Source of the DNA: Bdellovibrionaceae bacterium UBA2339 | GTDB lineage: Bacteria > Bdellovibrionota > Bdellovibrionia > Bdellovibrionales > JAMPXM01 | Assembly: GCA_002344785.1 (NCBI GenBank) | Contig: DDUL01000065.1 | Location: 1 to 64,000 of the forward strand | Length of the DNA stretch: 64,000 nucleotides | Direction: 5' to 3' | Shown here: positions 52,592 to 61,848 of the stretch, one piece after another | Layout: every line of letters begins with the position of its first letter | Numbering within the stretch: position 1 is the stretch's first letter | Notes under the pieces: model-generated | Databases searched by the model: none | Seen by the model: the letters and a program-made list of their open reading frames with translations, nothing else | Told to the model about the DNA's origin: nothing | Position numbers and translations under genes: made by a program

Positions 52592-53779
52592 ATGAAATTG
52601 GATCAGGATCCGGTTTCGAGCCCCATCACAAAATCCTTTCGCTTTGCGACTCTGCTTGTCGGCTTGGGGCTTTCGCTGTTGGGCGCTCAAAGTGCCGAGG
52701 CCGCCTGCGGAGTGATCGAGATCGCCAAAGGCGACATCAAGATTGAGAGCAAAGGCAAAGTCACCGCGGGAGCTGCGCAAAGCAAGGTGTGCGAAGGCGA
52801 TGCGATCGTCGCGGGACCTCAGTCGCGCGCCAAAGTGAAGATGGCCGACGGCAACGAACTCAATATCTCACCTGAATCGCGAATCGTTTTGGAAACCTAT
52901 CAGTACAAGCCCACGGATAATAAAAAGAAAGTCTTGCTCAATGTGGTGTACGGAAAAGTACGCGCCGCTACGGCAAAAGAAAACATGTACAACGATGCGG
53001 CCGCTGATGGTCAGGCAAACTCTTTCCAAGTGAAAACGAAGGCTGCGGTTGCCGGTGTTCGCGGTACGGACTTTTTAACAAGCTTCAACATGCAGACGAA
53101 CAAAGCTGAAGTCGTGACCTTCAAAGGTGAGGTCATGGTGGGTCAGATGGGACCCGGCGGAGTGATCTTGAACCCCGTTGCCGTGGGTGCGGGACAAAAG
53201 ACTGAAGCCATTCCCGGCGCACCGCCAGCACCTCCTAAGATCGTGCCGCCGACTGAGATGCAGCAGATGTCATCGGAGAGCGTCGCCGCGAAGGATGATC
53301 CGCCTCGGGCCGCCGTTGCAGATCAACGCGCCAACAACGAGAAAAAAGACGAGAATAAGAACTCCAACTCGCAGGGCAATGGCCAAGGGCAAAATGCGTC
53401 CGGCGGCAATGCCTCGGATAAAAAGAATTCTAACGCTTCCGGTGGTACAGCTTCCACAGACAGCGGTTCAAGTAGCGGTTCGACAAGCAGCGGTTCTTCG
53501 ACCAGCACACGCACGCCCGCGACGACAAGTGGTGGCACCTCGACGGCAGGCCCTGCACCCACTGGACCTTCGACGGGATCGATGATTGACGCCAAAGACT
53601 TGGGTACAGCTCCACTCGCCGGCCCGGCGCTGCCGACGACGGGTACGAGTATTCCGGTGTTTGTTCCCCCGCCCACGATCGATGCAGTCTTGCCACCGCC
53701 TCCGGTGTGCGAATTCTGTAACCAACAAATCGAGAGCGGGCCAGCGAAGGTCAATGTGCGCGTGACCATCGGCAACTAA
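52592..53779 (+). CDS. Exported FecR-domain protein
   Basis: 395 residues. A signal peptide (hydrophobic core about 18-32, AEA cleavage) leads to a FecR domain (about 55-165: GDAIVAGPQSRAKVKMADGN, then VKTKAAVAGVRGTDFL). A long Asn/Gly/Ser/Thr-rich linker (about 245-330) follows, then a Pro-rich C-terminus with one CEFC pair. Here FecR is not an anti-sigma factor: it has no N-terminal cytoplasmic helix or membrane anchor. ATG at 52592 follows GGAGAG. A terminator follows the gene, then the TPR/barrel gene. Confidence 0.82.
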   Translation: MKLDQDPVSSPITKSFRFATLLVGLGLSLLGAQSAEAACGVIEIAKGDIKIESKGKVTAGAAQSKVCEGDAIVAGPQSRAKVKMADGNELNISPESRIVLETYQYKPTDNKKKVLLNVVYGKVRAATAKENMYNDAAADGQANSFQVKTKAAVAGVRGTDFLTSFNMQTNKAEVVTFKGEVMVGQMGPGGVILNPVAVGAGQKTEAIPGAPPAPPKIVPPTEMQQMSSESVAAKDDPPRAAVADQRANNEKKDENKNSNSQGNGQGQNASGGNASDKKNSNASGGTASTDSGSSSGSTSSGSSTSTRTPATTSGGTSTAGPAPTGPSTGSMIDAKDLGTAPLAGPALPTTGTSIPVFVPPPTIDAVLPPPPVCEFCNQQIESGPAKVNVRVTIGN

Positions 53780-53817
53780 TACCGCTCAGGCGCCAACATT
53801 CGTTGATCGCTGATTTG

Positions 53818-53851
53818 GAAAGGTCGAGTTGAAACTCGACCTTTCGCATTT
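53818..53851 (+). terminator. Terminator after the FecR-domain gene
   Basis: A long perfect stem (GAAAGGTCGAG with its complement, 11 base pairs, loop TTGAAA) is followed by GCATTTT. It lies 38 bases past the stop. Confidence 0.7.
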
Positions 53852-53997
53852 TCCGCGACGTTTTTGGTCCATAATCTCAGCCAGCACTCCCCTCGCCCGC
53901 GGCGCATCGCTACACTATTTCAAACTGATCCTTGATGTGAGCCGCGCTCGGTTCACATCGTTCACAGCACGGGCATGCCTTCAGGGAGTGGACAGCG

Positions 53998-56214
53998 ATG
54001 AAACGCCACGAGCAACCACGGTCGCTTTGCAATCGATGTATGAAACTGGGCTTCAATCTGAATCCATCGAATTCGATGCGAATGTCGCGGCTTGCACGCG
54101 TTGCTTTATGCGCTTTCAGCTTTCTGAGCTTGAGCCCTTTGGGCCCCTTGAGCGCCGTCGGTATCGCCTCAGCGCAAGAGGCTGAAGCGGGACGTGCTGA
54201 GCGCGTTTCGCTTTCGGCCCGCGACGCCGTGCGGGTGAATTATGGCCGCAAGGAGTGGAATCGAGATCCCCTTAAGATCGACAGCGCCACTTTGTTCATG
54301 CGCGAAGGCGATACAGGCCGCGTGGTGCAAATCGAATTGGAAGAAACGGCTCCGGATGCCTCGGTATTTTCAGGCATCTATTCGATCAGCTTCCGCGACC
54401 TTGAAGGCTTTCGCGTCGAATTCTATGCGCCGAGCTGGGAGGACATGAAAACCGAGGACGCGCGACTCAAGTTCGTTCAGAAGGTGGCCCAGCGAGAGGT
54501 TCGTCGCAATCCCTTTGTCATGCGACGCGATCGCACCGGCCTTCAGAACATCGAAGTCTTCGATACCGCCGACCAAGCGCGATCCGCATTTCGCGCTTAC
54601 CAATCTGAACAGCAACTCTTGGTCGCCTTGCAAAATCGCCTCGAGAAAAAGGATCAGGTTCTGGACACAGCCCAATTGGCCATGGAGCAAGAAGAGTTGG
54701 AAATTGCCTCAAAGAACCTAGCTGAACGAGTTCGCCTGGGACAGCTTGAAACACAGCGCCTCGCTGAACTCACCCGTGCCTTTTTAGCTCTGAGTCCCAT
54801 GGAGCGAGGACAAAGAAAAAAGCGTAGTCAAGAGTTGCAGGCCCAAGCGCTCGCCGAGTATCGGGCGGAACGGTACCAGCAGGCCGTTGATCTGTTTGGT
54901 CAGGCGATTGAATTGGATCCCACGGATCGCTCCAACTTCTTTCAGTACGGTGTGGCTCGGTACAAAATCGAACAGTTCAATCGCGCCGTGGTTTACCTGG
55001 AACTGGCTGAGGGACCAACTGTGAACCCGGTCGAGCGCGACTTCTATCGTGGTCTGTGCTTTTACCGATTACGCGACTCGATTTCGGCACTCTCAGCTTT
55101 CCAAGACGTAGAAAAATCCAACGACAAAGTGCTCTCACCATCCGCCAGCTTCTATCGCGGCATGATTTACTTTGAACGCAAGCGCTGGACCGAGGCGAAA
55201 GACGCCTTTCAAGCCGTACTCGACAAGTCGAGCGATCCCAAGCTCGACGAACGCGCCGAGGCTTACATCGAACAAATCCTCCGACTTCAACAGTTTGAGG
55301 CGGAGCGCTCGCGACGCTGGATTCTCACTGGTACAGTTGGTGAGCAGTTTGATGACAACGTGATTTTGTCTTCGGACTCGGCGCGCGACCAAGGCGCGGC
55401 AACCGATGCGATCGGTTATCGAACGCTGCTGATGGGCAGCGCCCGCTATCGCCCGATCTATGAAGCCGATCATGAATTCGCAGCACAGCTTGATGTCTTG
55501 ACGATGTACTCCGTCGACAAAAGCTTTCAGCGCGCGCAAGCCTTGAGCAATTCGGATCCCACCGTCGTCGGCGTGACTTTGCCGTGGACTCGAAAGGGTC
55601 TGTTGCGTGGCAAAGGCCATAAGATGGATATCATCCCTGGCTATGAAACTACGATCATGAGTATCGAACGAAACGAGTCCAAGCCGATCCTCAATTCTTA
55701 CATTCTCAATTTCCAGAATCTTTTGGTGATGAACGAAACTTGGTTCACCAACATCAATCTGGATATGCGCCAGGACAATTCGACGCTGTCGAGTTCGACC
55801 GGAGACAACGACGCGACGGCATTGAAGGTGAAGCTTTCGTGGGCCAACATCAACTTCCCTTTCGAAGATAAAAAGAAGCTGTTACTTTCCGACGTCGGCT
55901 ACACCATCAATAACTCCAAGGGAAAAAACGTCTTTTACAACCGATTGGATCTCGGGATCGGCCACGTTCGCCCCTTCTACTGGGACAGTAACCTCAATTT
56001 GAAACTGGCCTACTACCAACTGGCCTATTCGCAGAACTCCAACGCACGCGTCGACAATGACATTGCGCTGACGGTTGGATTCTCGAAGAAGTTCGCCGAG
56101 CAACTGACGGGTGGCTGGACAACCACATACACGATCAACAATTCAAACGTGAGTGCGAATCAATACAAGAAGCTCACGTCGATGCTCACGCTGACCATGC
56201 AGTCGGCATTCTAA
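53998..56214 (+). CDS. TPR-containing outer-membrane beta-barrel protein
   Basis: 738 residues. An N-terminal export signal (hydrophobic core about 34-52, IASAQ) is followed by a beta-rich domain (about 65-150), a charged helical stretch, and several TPR-like units (about 285-430, for example ALAEYRAERYQQAVDLFGQA). The last 300 residues alternate in short amphipathic strands and end in Phe, the usual signal for BAM insertion. The layout resembles TPR-plus-barrel families such as DUF560/Slam, without proof of homology. ATG at 53998 has GGGAG nine bases ahead; a later Met near residue 27 is also possible. Confidence 0.75.
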   Translation: MKRHEQPRSLCNRCMKLGFNLNPSNSMRMSRLARVALCAFSFLSLSPLGPLSAVGIASAQEAEAGRAERVSLSARDAVRVNYGRKEWNRDPLKIDSATLFMREGDTGRVVQIELEETAPDASVFSGIYSISFRDLEGFRVEFYAPSWEDMKTEDARLKFVQKVAQREVRRNPFVMRRDRTGLQNIEVFDTADQARSAFRAYQSEQQLLVALQNRLEKKDQVLDTAQLAMEQEELEIASKNLAERVRLGQLETQRLAELTRAFLALSPMERGQRKKRSQELQAQALAEYRAERYQQAVDLFGQAIELDPTDRSNFFQYGVARYKIEQFNRAVVYLELAEGPTVNPVERDFYRGLCFYRLRDSISALSAFQDVEKSNDKVLSPSASFYRGMIYFERKRWTEAKDAFQAVLDKSSDPKLDERAEAYIEQILRLQQFEAERSRRWILTGTVGEQFDDNVILSSDSARDQGAATDAIGYRTLLMGSARYRPIYEADHEFAAQLDVLTMYSVDKSFQRAQALSNSDPTVVGVTLPWTRKGLLRGKGHKMDIIPGYETTIMSIERNESKPILNSYILNFQNLLVMNETWFTNINLDMRQDNSTLSSSTGDNDATALKVKLSWANINFPFEDKKKLLLSDVGYTINNSKGKNVFYNRLDLGIGHVRPFYWDSNLNLKLAYYQLAYSQNSNARVDNDIALTVGFSKKFAEQLTGGWTTTYTINNSNVSANQYKKLTSMLTLTMQSAF

Positions 56215-56249
56215 CGACGATGCCCGACGGGCGGCGCACGTGGTGCGGC

Positions 56250-56858
56250 TTAGACCGCACCGGTTTCCGCATAGGCGCGAAGCGCGCGATCCGCCTCGCG
56301 GCTCAGGCGTCGCCAGTCCAAATCATCCAAAGCGGACTCGGCGTGAGCCTGAATAGGTTGGGCGGCCAAGCGCGAAGCCTCGCTTTCGCTTTCCAGGACA
56401 CCTTGCGAGGCCAACAGACGGACGCAAAAATGCGTGTGCAAGCGTTCGGGGCTTGAACTGCTCATGAGAGCGCGAAGCGCGTTGCCCAGCAGGTTGAATA
56501 CCTCAGGTGAACCACCCACCATATCGCCGACGACACGATCCACAGTCTGCACCAAGCGCAGCGCCGTTTGCAGACGATCATAATCGGAGCGAAGTTCGGC
56601 GAAGTCTTGCAGCAGGCTCGCTTCGTGAAGCGTGTACATTTCCGAATCGCCGCCGAGCTTCGAGCGCCGATCTTCATAGGCGATCTGCACATAATGCGTC
56701 GGCTCCAGCACGCCACCGCCGAAACGTTTTTTGGACTTCAATGCTGAGCGAGCAAACAGGGTGAGGCGGCCGCCCTCGGAGTTGAGCGCGTGCACGATGA
56801 GATCAGCGTCGCCATAGCGATGCGTACGCAGAATGAGGGCGCGTTCTTGTCGCCGCAC
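56250..56858 (-). CDS. recO: DNA repair protein RecO
   Basis: 202 residues, shorter than the usual 230-250. The N-terminal OB fold (RALILRTHRYGDADLIVHALN, GRLTLFARSALKSKKRFGG, core RSALKSKKRF) is clear and the helical domain follows; no C-terminal zinc Cys are seen. RecO loads RecA with RecR in gap repair. GTG at 56858 lies one base after the stop of the membrane-protein gene, suggesting coupling. Confidence 0.85.
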   Translation of the reverse strand: MRRQERALILRTHRYGDADLIVHALNSEGGRLTLFARSALKSKKRFGGGVLEPTHYVQIAYEDRRSKLGGDSEMYTLHEASLLQDFAELRSDYDRLQTALRLVQTVDRVVGDMVGGSPEVFNLLGNALRALMSSSSPERLHTHFCVRLLASQGVLESESEASRLAAQPIQAHAESALDDLDWRRLSREADRALRAYAETGAV

Positions 56859-56859
56859 C

Positions 56860-57933
56860 TTAGGCGTCTCCGGTGGCTTTGGCGTCAGCTTCCGATGCCG
56901 GACCTGTCACGGTTTCGGTCGCCGCCAACTCGGCAGCGGATGGCATGCGGCGGCCTCGGCGCAAGTAAATGATGGCACCGATGAGCCCCAGTGCGAATTG
57001 CAAGGCCTGCATCACCGTGATGCCCACGGTGCCCACTTGTGTGGGTCGCTGAAGTGCGGCTTCGAAGAGAAAGAAGAACGCGGCCTGTCCCACACCCACA
57101 CCGGCCGGAGCCAGCGGCAAGGCTTGCACAACCAAGCCAATCGGAATGCAGAACCACAGCACGGCGTGATCAAACTCACCTTCGCCCACGGCCACGGCGA
57201 TCAACGCGAAGAAGGTCACTAGCAAAACTTGGTTCACAAGTGCCAATGCCAACGCCTGCAAAACCACCTTGGGGTGCTTTCGGTAGGCGTGCAGAGCCCG
57301 ATAGACTTTGGCAAAGGCTTCGTAGCCAAGAAAATTCTTGAGTCGATCCACACCGCGCTTCAGAGGGATTTGCAATCGGCGCGAGAGCGAAAGCACCAAC
57401 ACCAACAAAAATGCGGATGTCGCACCCAGCGTGCTCAAGGCGATTCCCAAGAGCCGCGGATCATGATCGAGGCGATCCCAAAACACGAGGCTCGCCATGG
57501 AGGCCGCCAACAACATCACAAAGAAGCCGATCAGCCGATCCATGAGCACGCTGACGACAGCCGCCATCTTCTGATGCGGAAAATCGCGGGTCAGATAGTA
57601 GCCTTTCACCACATCGCCACCGACTCCGCCCGGCATGGCGAAGTTAAAGAACAGACCGATGAAGCTCAGACTTAAGGTTTGCCTGAAGCTTGCGTTGAAA
57701 CCTTGGCTTCTCAACAAAATCAGCCAGCGCCAAGTGTTGAACACCAAAGTCAGAAAGCTCAGCACGCCGAGCGCCAGTGCAAAGTCCCACCGCGACAGCG
57801 TCATCTTCACTTTGTCGAGATCCAAGGCGCCTTGGCGCAAAATCCAAACGATCAACGCCGCAGCCAAGAGAAGCTTAATCGCCGTCATCAAGATCGGTTT
57901 AATTTTCGAGGGCTTTGTGGGTGCGGCCGCCAT
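56860..57933 (-). CDS. Flippase-like membrane protein (LPG synthase TM / UPF0104 type)
   Basis: 357 residues with about eight hydrophobic segments between residues 14 and 325. The characteristic segment FNFAMPGGVGGDVVKGYYL (about 95-115) and the LAPAGVGVGQAAFF segment near 275-290 match the lysylphosphatidylglycerol synthase transmembrane family. This is the flippase domain only; no aminoacyl-transferase domain follows. Substrate unknown. It is upstream of recO on the same strand and divergent from the sugar-nucleotide gene. Confidence 0.82.
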   Translation of the reverse strand: MAAAPTKPSKIKPILMTAIKLLLAAALIVWILRQGALDLDKVKMTLSRWDFALALGVLSFLTLVFNTWRWLILLRSQGFNASFRQTLSLSFIGLFFNFAMPGGVGGDVVKGYYLTRDFPHQKMAAVVSVLMDRLIGFFVMLLAASMASLVFWDRLDHDPRLLGIALSTLGATSAFLLVLVLSLSRRLQIPLKRGVDRLKNFLGYEAFAKVYRALHAYRKHPKVVLQALALALVNQVLLVTFFALIAVAVGEGEFDHAVLWFCIPIGLVVQALPLAPAGVGVGQAAFFFLFEAALQRPTQVGTVGITVMQALQFALGLIGAIIYLRRGRRMPSAAELAATETVTGPASEADAKATGDA

Positions 57934-58041
57934 GAAGCGGTTTTACGTCGCTTGACCCTCTCTCGGGAAGAGGTGAAACATTCTCAACGCAGCGAAAGAT
58001 TGGCGAATTTGGGCCGATCGAAGTCGTTGAAGGAGCAAGTC

Positions 58042-60423
58042 GTGAAGGTCGTCGTCATCGGTACGGGATATGTCGGCTTAGTGGCAGCCGTCGGCTTTGC
58101 TGACGCCGGGCATCAAGTCGTGGGCGTCGATCGCGACGAAAACAAAATTCGCGCCCTCCGCGAGGGGCGAATTCCGATCTATGAGCCAGGCTTGGTGGAT
58201 TTGTTCCAGCGAGCTCGCCCTCGCCTGCAATTCACCAGCGATCTTGCGGAAGCCATGCACGGCGCGGATGTCGCGTTCATCGCCGTTGGAACCCCGGAAC
58301 GCGAAGATGGCAGCGCTGATCTTGGCCCCACCATGAGCGTCGTCGATGCGGTGGCGAAAACTCATCGCGCGCCTTTAGTGCTCGTGCTCAAGAGCACTGT
58401 TCCCGTCGGCACGGCCTCGCGCGTTCGTGAACGACTGGCGTCGTTGGGTGCCGATGATGTTGAGGTGGTGAGCAATCCCGAATTTCTCAAAGAAGGTGTG
58501 GCGGTCGAAGATTTTTTGCGACCTGATCGCGTGGTGATTGGCGTGCAAGCCGGCGGGCGCGGCGAAGCGGTGATGCGCGAGCTCTACGAGCCGTTTTTGA
58601 AAAACGGCAATCCGCTCATCGTCATGGACAATGTCTCAGCCGAGATGACGAAGTACGCCGCCAACGCTTTTCTCAGCGTGAAAATTAGCTTCATCAACGA
58701 GCTGGCACTTTTGGCGGATCGCTGGGGCGCTGATATCAACGATGTTCGCCGTGGCTTCACTTCGGATCGTCGAATCAACCCGGCTTTCTTCCATCCTGGT
58801 GTCGGCTTTGGGGGCTCGTGTTTTCCGAAAGACGTTAAGGCCTTGGTGCACAGCGGACGCGCTGTGGGTGTGCCGATGCAGGTGGTGGATGCCGCCGATC
58901 AAGTCAATGACCGCCAGAAGCTCATTTTGTTTGAACGCGTTCGCGACTATTTCGCCTCACGTGGTGAAACATTGCGAGGCCGCCGAATCGCGATGTGGGG
59001 CCTTGCCTTTAAACCCCAGACCGATGATGTGCGCGAGGCACCCGCACTTTATCTTATTGAGAAACTCGTCGACGCGGGCGCCGAGGTCGTCGCCTATGAT
59101 CCCGTCGCGCGCGAAACTGCATTGAAGTCCTTCACGCGACCGTTTGTTTGCGCGGATTCCGCGCAAGCCGCCGCGAAAGGCGCGGATGCGCTCATGATCG
59201 TGACGGAGTGGAATGAGTTTCGAACTCCGCAATGGGCGGAACTTCGCGCGAGCATGCGGCATGCGGTGATCTTTGACGGGCGAAACGTGTTGGATCCGCA
59301 AAAGGCCACGCAAGCCGGTTTCATGTACTTTTGCATTGGCCGACAAATTCGCGGCTCCGGCTCCGGTCCCGCAGCGTCAGCGGCAAGCGCGGAAACCTCA
59401 GCGCGAACAGGTCAGACTGAATCTCGCAACGTGAAGAGATGCTTGGTGGCCGGTGGCGCGGGATTTGTCGGAAGCCATCTCGTTGATCGCTTGCTCAGTG
59501 AGGGTCACGAAGTGATCGCGATCGATTCGTTGATCACGGGTCGGCTGGAGAACTTGCAACAGGCCTTCACTCAACCGCGCTTTCGCTTCATTCGCGCTGA
59601 CATTCGCGATGGTCTGGATCGCCTTGGGCTTCCCGAGGAGCGAGGCGCCTTTCATGAAGTTTACAATCTCGCTTCGCCAGCCTCGCCCGTGGACTTTGCG
59701 CGAATCCCCTTGCAGATTTTGGCGACGGCAAGCGAAGGCCACCGCCACCTTCTCGACTTTGCGGCGAAGACCGGCGCGACTTGCCTCTATGCATCTTCGT
59801 CCGAAGTTTACGGCGACGCGGAGATTCATCCACAAGTCGAAAGTTACTTTGGCAACGTGAACACCATCGGTCATCGCTCCTGCTATGACGAGGCCAAGCG
59901 CTACGGCGAGGCGCTCAGCGTGGCCCATGCGCGTGAACACGGCACAAGCATTCGCATGGCGAGAATCTTCAACACTTACGGCCCACGCATGCGTCCCGAC
60001 GACGGCCGAATTCTGCCCAACTTCTGCATGCAGGCGCTGCAGAATCAGGCGCTGAGCGTTTATGGCGACGGCTCACAAACGCGAAGCTTTTGCTTTGTTG
60101 GCGATTTGGTTCGCGGACTGATCGCGCTGATGCGCAGTGAAGAGTCGCGACCCACCAATGTCGGTAACCCTATTGAGCTCACCGTCGCGCAAGTGGCCGA
60201 GGCCGTGCTGCAGAAAACTGGCTCGAAGGCGGGAGTCCGACGTCTGCCGCTACCGCAGAATGATCCCAAACAGCGACGCCCTGACATCACTCGCGCGATG
60301 GCCTTGGGGTGGAAACCTGAAGTGAACTTTGAGAGCGGGCTTGAAATGACACTCGCGGCTTTTCGCGAAGAATTGAAGGCAGCCGGAGGCAAGGTTCAGA
60401 CGCCCGTACTCGAGAAGACTTGA
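58042..60423 (+). CDS. UDP-glucose 6-dehydrogenase / UDP-glucuronate decarboxylase fusion
   Basis: 793 residues with two enzymes in one chain. Residues 1-435 are UDP-glucose dehydrogenase: GTGYVG 7-12, NPEFLKEG, and Cys260 in GGSCFPKD. A Ser/Ala/Gly linker (about 437-462) leads to an SDR domain (464-793) with GGAGFVG 471-477, NLASPASP, Y615-x3-K619 and RIFNTYGPRM, typical of UDP-xylose synthase. Together they would turn UDP-glucose into UDP-glucuronate and then UDP-xylose. GTG at 58042 has GGAG six bases ahead. The next kinase gene begins just after. Confidence 0.88.
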   Translation: MKVVVIGTGYVGLVAAVGFADAGHQVVGVDRDENKIRALREGRIPIYEPGLVDLFQRARPRLQFTSDLAEAMHGADVAFIAVGTPEREDGSADLGPTMSVVDAVAKTHRAPLVLVLKSTVPVGTASRVRERLASLGADDVEVVSNPEFLKEGVAVEDFLRPDRVVIGVQAGGRGEAVMRELYEPFLKNGNPLIVMDNVSAEMTKYAANAFLSVKISFINELALLADRWGADINDVRRGFTSDRRINPAFFHPGVGFGGSCFPKDVKALVHSGRAVGVPMQVVDAADQVNDRQKLILFERVRDYFASRGETLRGRRIAMWGLAFKPQTDDVREAPALYLIEKLVDAGAEVVAYDPVARETALKSFTRPFVCADSAQAAAKGADALMIVTEWNEFRTPQWAELRASMRHAVIFDGRNVLDPQKATQAGFMYFCIGRQIRGSGSGPAASAASAETSARTGQTESRNVKRCLVAGGAGFVGSHLVDRLLSEGHEVIAIDSLITGRLENLQQAFTQPRFRFIRADIRDGLDRLGLPEERGAFHEVYNLASPASPVDFARIPLQILATASEGHRHLLDFAAKTGATCLYASSSEVYGDAEIHPQVESYFGNVNTIGHRSCYDEAKRYGEALSVAHAREHGTSIRMARIFNTYGPRMRPDDGRILPNFCMQALQNQALSVYGDGSQTRSFCFVGDLVRGLIALMRSEESRPTNVGNPIELTVAQVAEAVLQKTGSKAGVRRLPLPQNDPKQRRPDITRAMALGWKPEVNFESGLEMTLAAFREELKAAGGKVQTPVLEKT

Positions 60424-60476
60424 TCTCGGAATTCACTTTGCTCGATGGAAGCTCACACCGTGGAGGCAGGACGAAG

Positions 60477-61760
60477 ATGAACATGGACACCACGCAAGCG
60501 CCTCCAGCGCCAGATCTTGGGGTTGAGAATGTTTTTCTTCGCTGCGTGGAAGACTGCTCAGAGCCCATCATGATCTCAGACCGCAGTGGGCGACTCACTT
60601 ACGTCAATCCCGCATGGTGCAAAGCCTATGGCTACAACAAGCAAGAAGCCTTGGGCGAAACGCCACGACTTCTCAGAAGCGAAGCTCAGTCAGAAACTTT
60701 TTATCGCGAAATGTGGCGCCAGATCACCGACCCCAATGTCGGTTTCTGGAAGGGCGAATTGGTCAATCGCGCCAAAGACGGGCGCCTCGTACCTGTGCTC
60801 CTCACGATCACGCCTTACAAAGAGAAAGAACAGACTGTCGGCTATATGGGAATCGCCGTGGACCTGACGGAGAGAAGGTCTATGGAACGGCAGATTTTGC
60901 GCCAAGATCGCTTAGCCTCGATCGGCATGCTGGCAACTTCACTCGCGCACGAAATTGGCAATCCCTTGGGTGTGATTCGAGGTCGCGCCGAAATTCTCAT
61001 GGAGGCGCTGCAAAGTCAGGAGCAAGCTCCATCGGCGCGAGAGACGCATCGGATCCAAGACGTCGTGCAGCTGACCGGAAACGCCTTGGGTACAATTGTC
61101 GGGCAGATCGATCGCATCTCAAGCCTCATTGATTCACTGCTGCGAATCGCTCGCGTGCCGCAGGAAATCGCACTGCGTGATGTTCGCCTTGATCAAGTGA
61201 TCAATGAAGTCGTGGGCCTGATGAACGAAGCTTGTCGGCGAAAAGGTATCGAGTTGGTCACGAATTTTGAGGACTTTGAAGACGGTGCTCGAACTGCTTT
61301 GGCAGACCCTTCACATCTTCAACAAATTCTTTTGAATCTGATCATCAATTCAACTCATGCCATTGAAGATGAACGACGTCGATCCGCAGGACCGCGGCAT
61401 TCACCCGCGGGTGCTGAAGTCGAAGCAACACGACAACCGCCGGCCAATCCAGGTCGAGAAGGACGCATTGAAATTCGCGTGAAAGAGCTTCGCGATCAGT
61501 CGCCTCCTCGCGTGCGGATCAGCGTGGTGGACACAGGTTGTGGCATGACTCCTGAGGTGAAGCGCCGACTCTTCGAACCCTTCTTCACCACCAAGTCGCC
61601 AGGGCAAGGCACCGGACTTGGGCTCGCCATCGTGAGCCGCTTGAGCGAAGAAATGAAAGCCCACTTGCACGCCGAAAGCGCGGGCGTTGGTTTGGGCTCA
61701 GCCTTTCACATTGAACTTCAAGGCGCGACCACTCAGGCGCGACCACTCATGCGCGAGTAA
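60477..61760 (+). CDS. Cytosolic PAS-domain sensor histidine kinase
   Basis: 427 residues without transmembrane segments. A PAS domain (about 15-130, DRSGRLTYVNPAWCKAYGY) is followed by HisKA (His158 in SLAHEIGNPLG) and HATPase (NLIINSTHAIED N-box, DTGCGM, GTGLGLAIV). The ATPase N-box loop holds a 35-residue Pro/Arg-rich insertion. ATG at 60477 with GGAGG ahead is preferred; a TTG at 60420 would overlap the previous stop as TTGA. Its likely partner is the convergent NtrC-type regulator. Confidence 0.87.
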   Translation: MNMDTTQAPPAPDLGVENVFLRCVEDCSEPIMISDRSGRLTYVNPAWCKAYGYNKQEALGETPRLLRSEAQSETFYREMWRQITDPNVGFWKGELVNRAKDGRLVPVLLTITPYKEKEQTVGYMGIAVDLTERRSMERQILRQDRLASIGMLATSLAHEIGNPLGVIRGRAEILMEALQSQEQAPSARETHRIQDVVQLTGNALGTIVGQIDRISSLIDSLLRIARVPQEIALRDVRLDQVINEVVGLMNEACRRKGIELVTNFEDFEDGARTALADPSHLQQILLNLIINSTHAIEDERRRSAGPRHSPAGAEVEATRQPPANPGREGRIEIRVKELRDQSPPRVRISVVDTGCGMTPEVKRRLFEPFFTTKSPGQGTGLGLAIVSRLSEEMKAHLHAESAGVGLGSAFHIELQGATTQARPLMRE

Positions 61761-61848
61761 ATCGCCCAGCTGAACCGTGCTCTGCAAAGGGCGCGCACGG
61801 GCAAGGCCTGAGCGGACTGGCGTCAGTGAGATGAATCAATTGGCCGCC

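Noticed and set aside
53829..54185. A 118-codon ORF overlapping the start of the TPR/barrel gene
   Set aside because: It begins inside the terminator stem and overlaps the real gene in another frame.
59431..60423. Separate UDP-glucuronate decarboxylase gene starting at the GTG at 59431
   Set aside because: The frame is continuous with the dehydrogenase and there is no good Shine-Dalgarno sequence at this GTG, so a single fused protein is the simpler reading.
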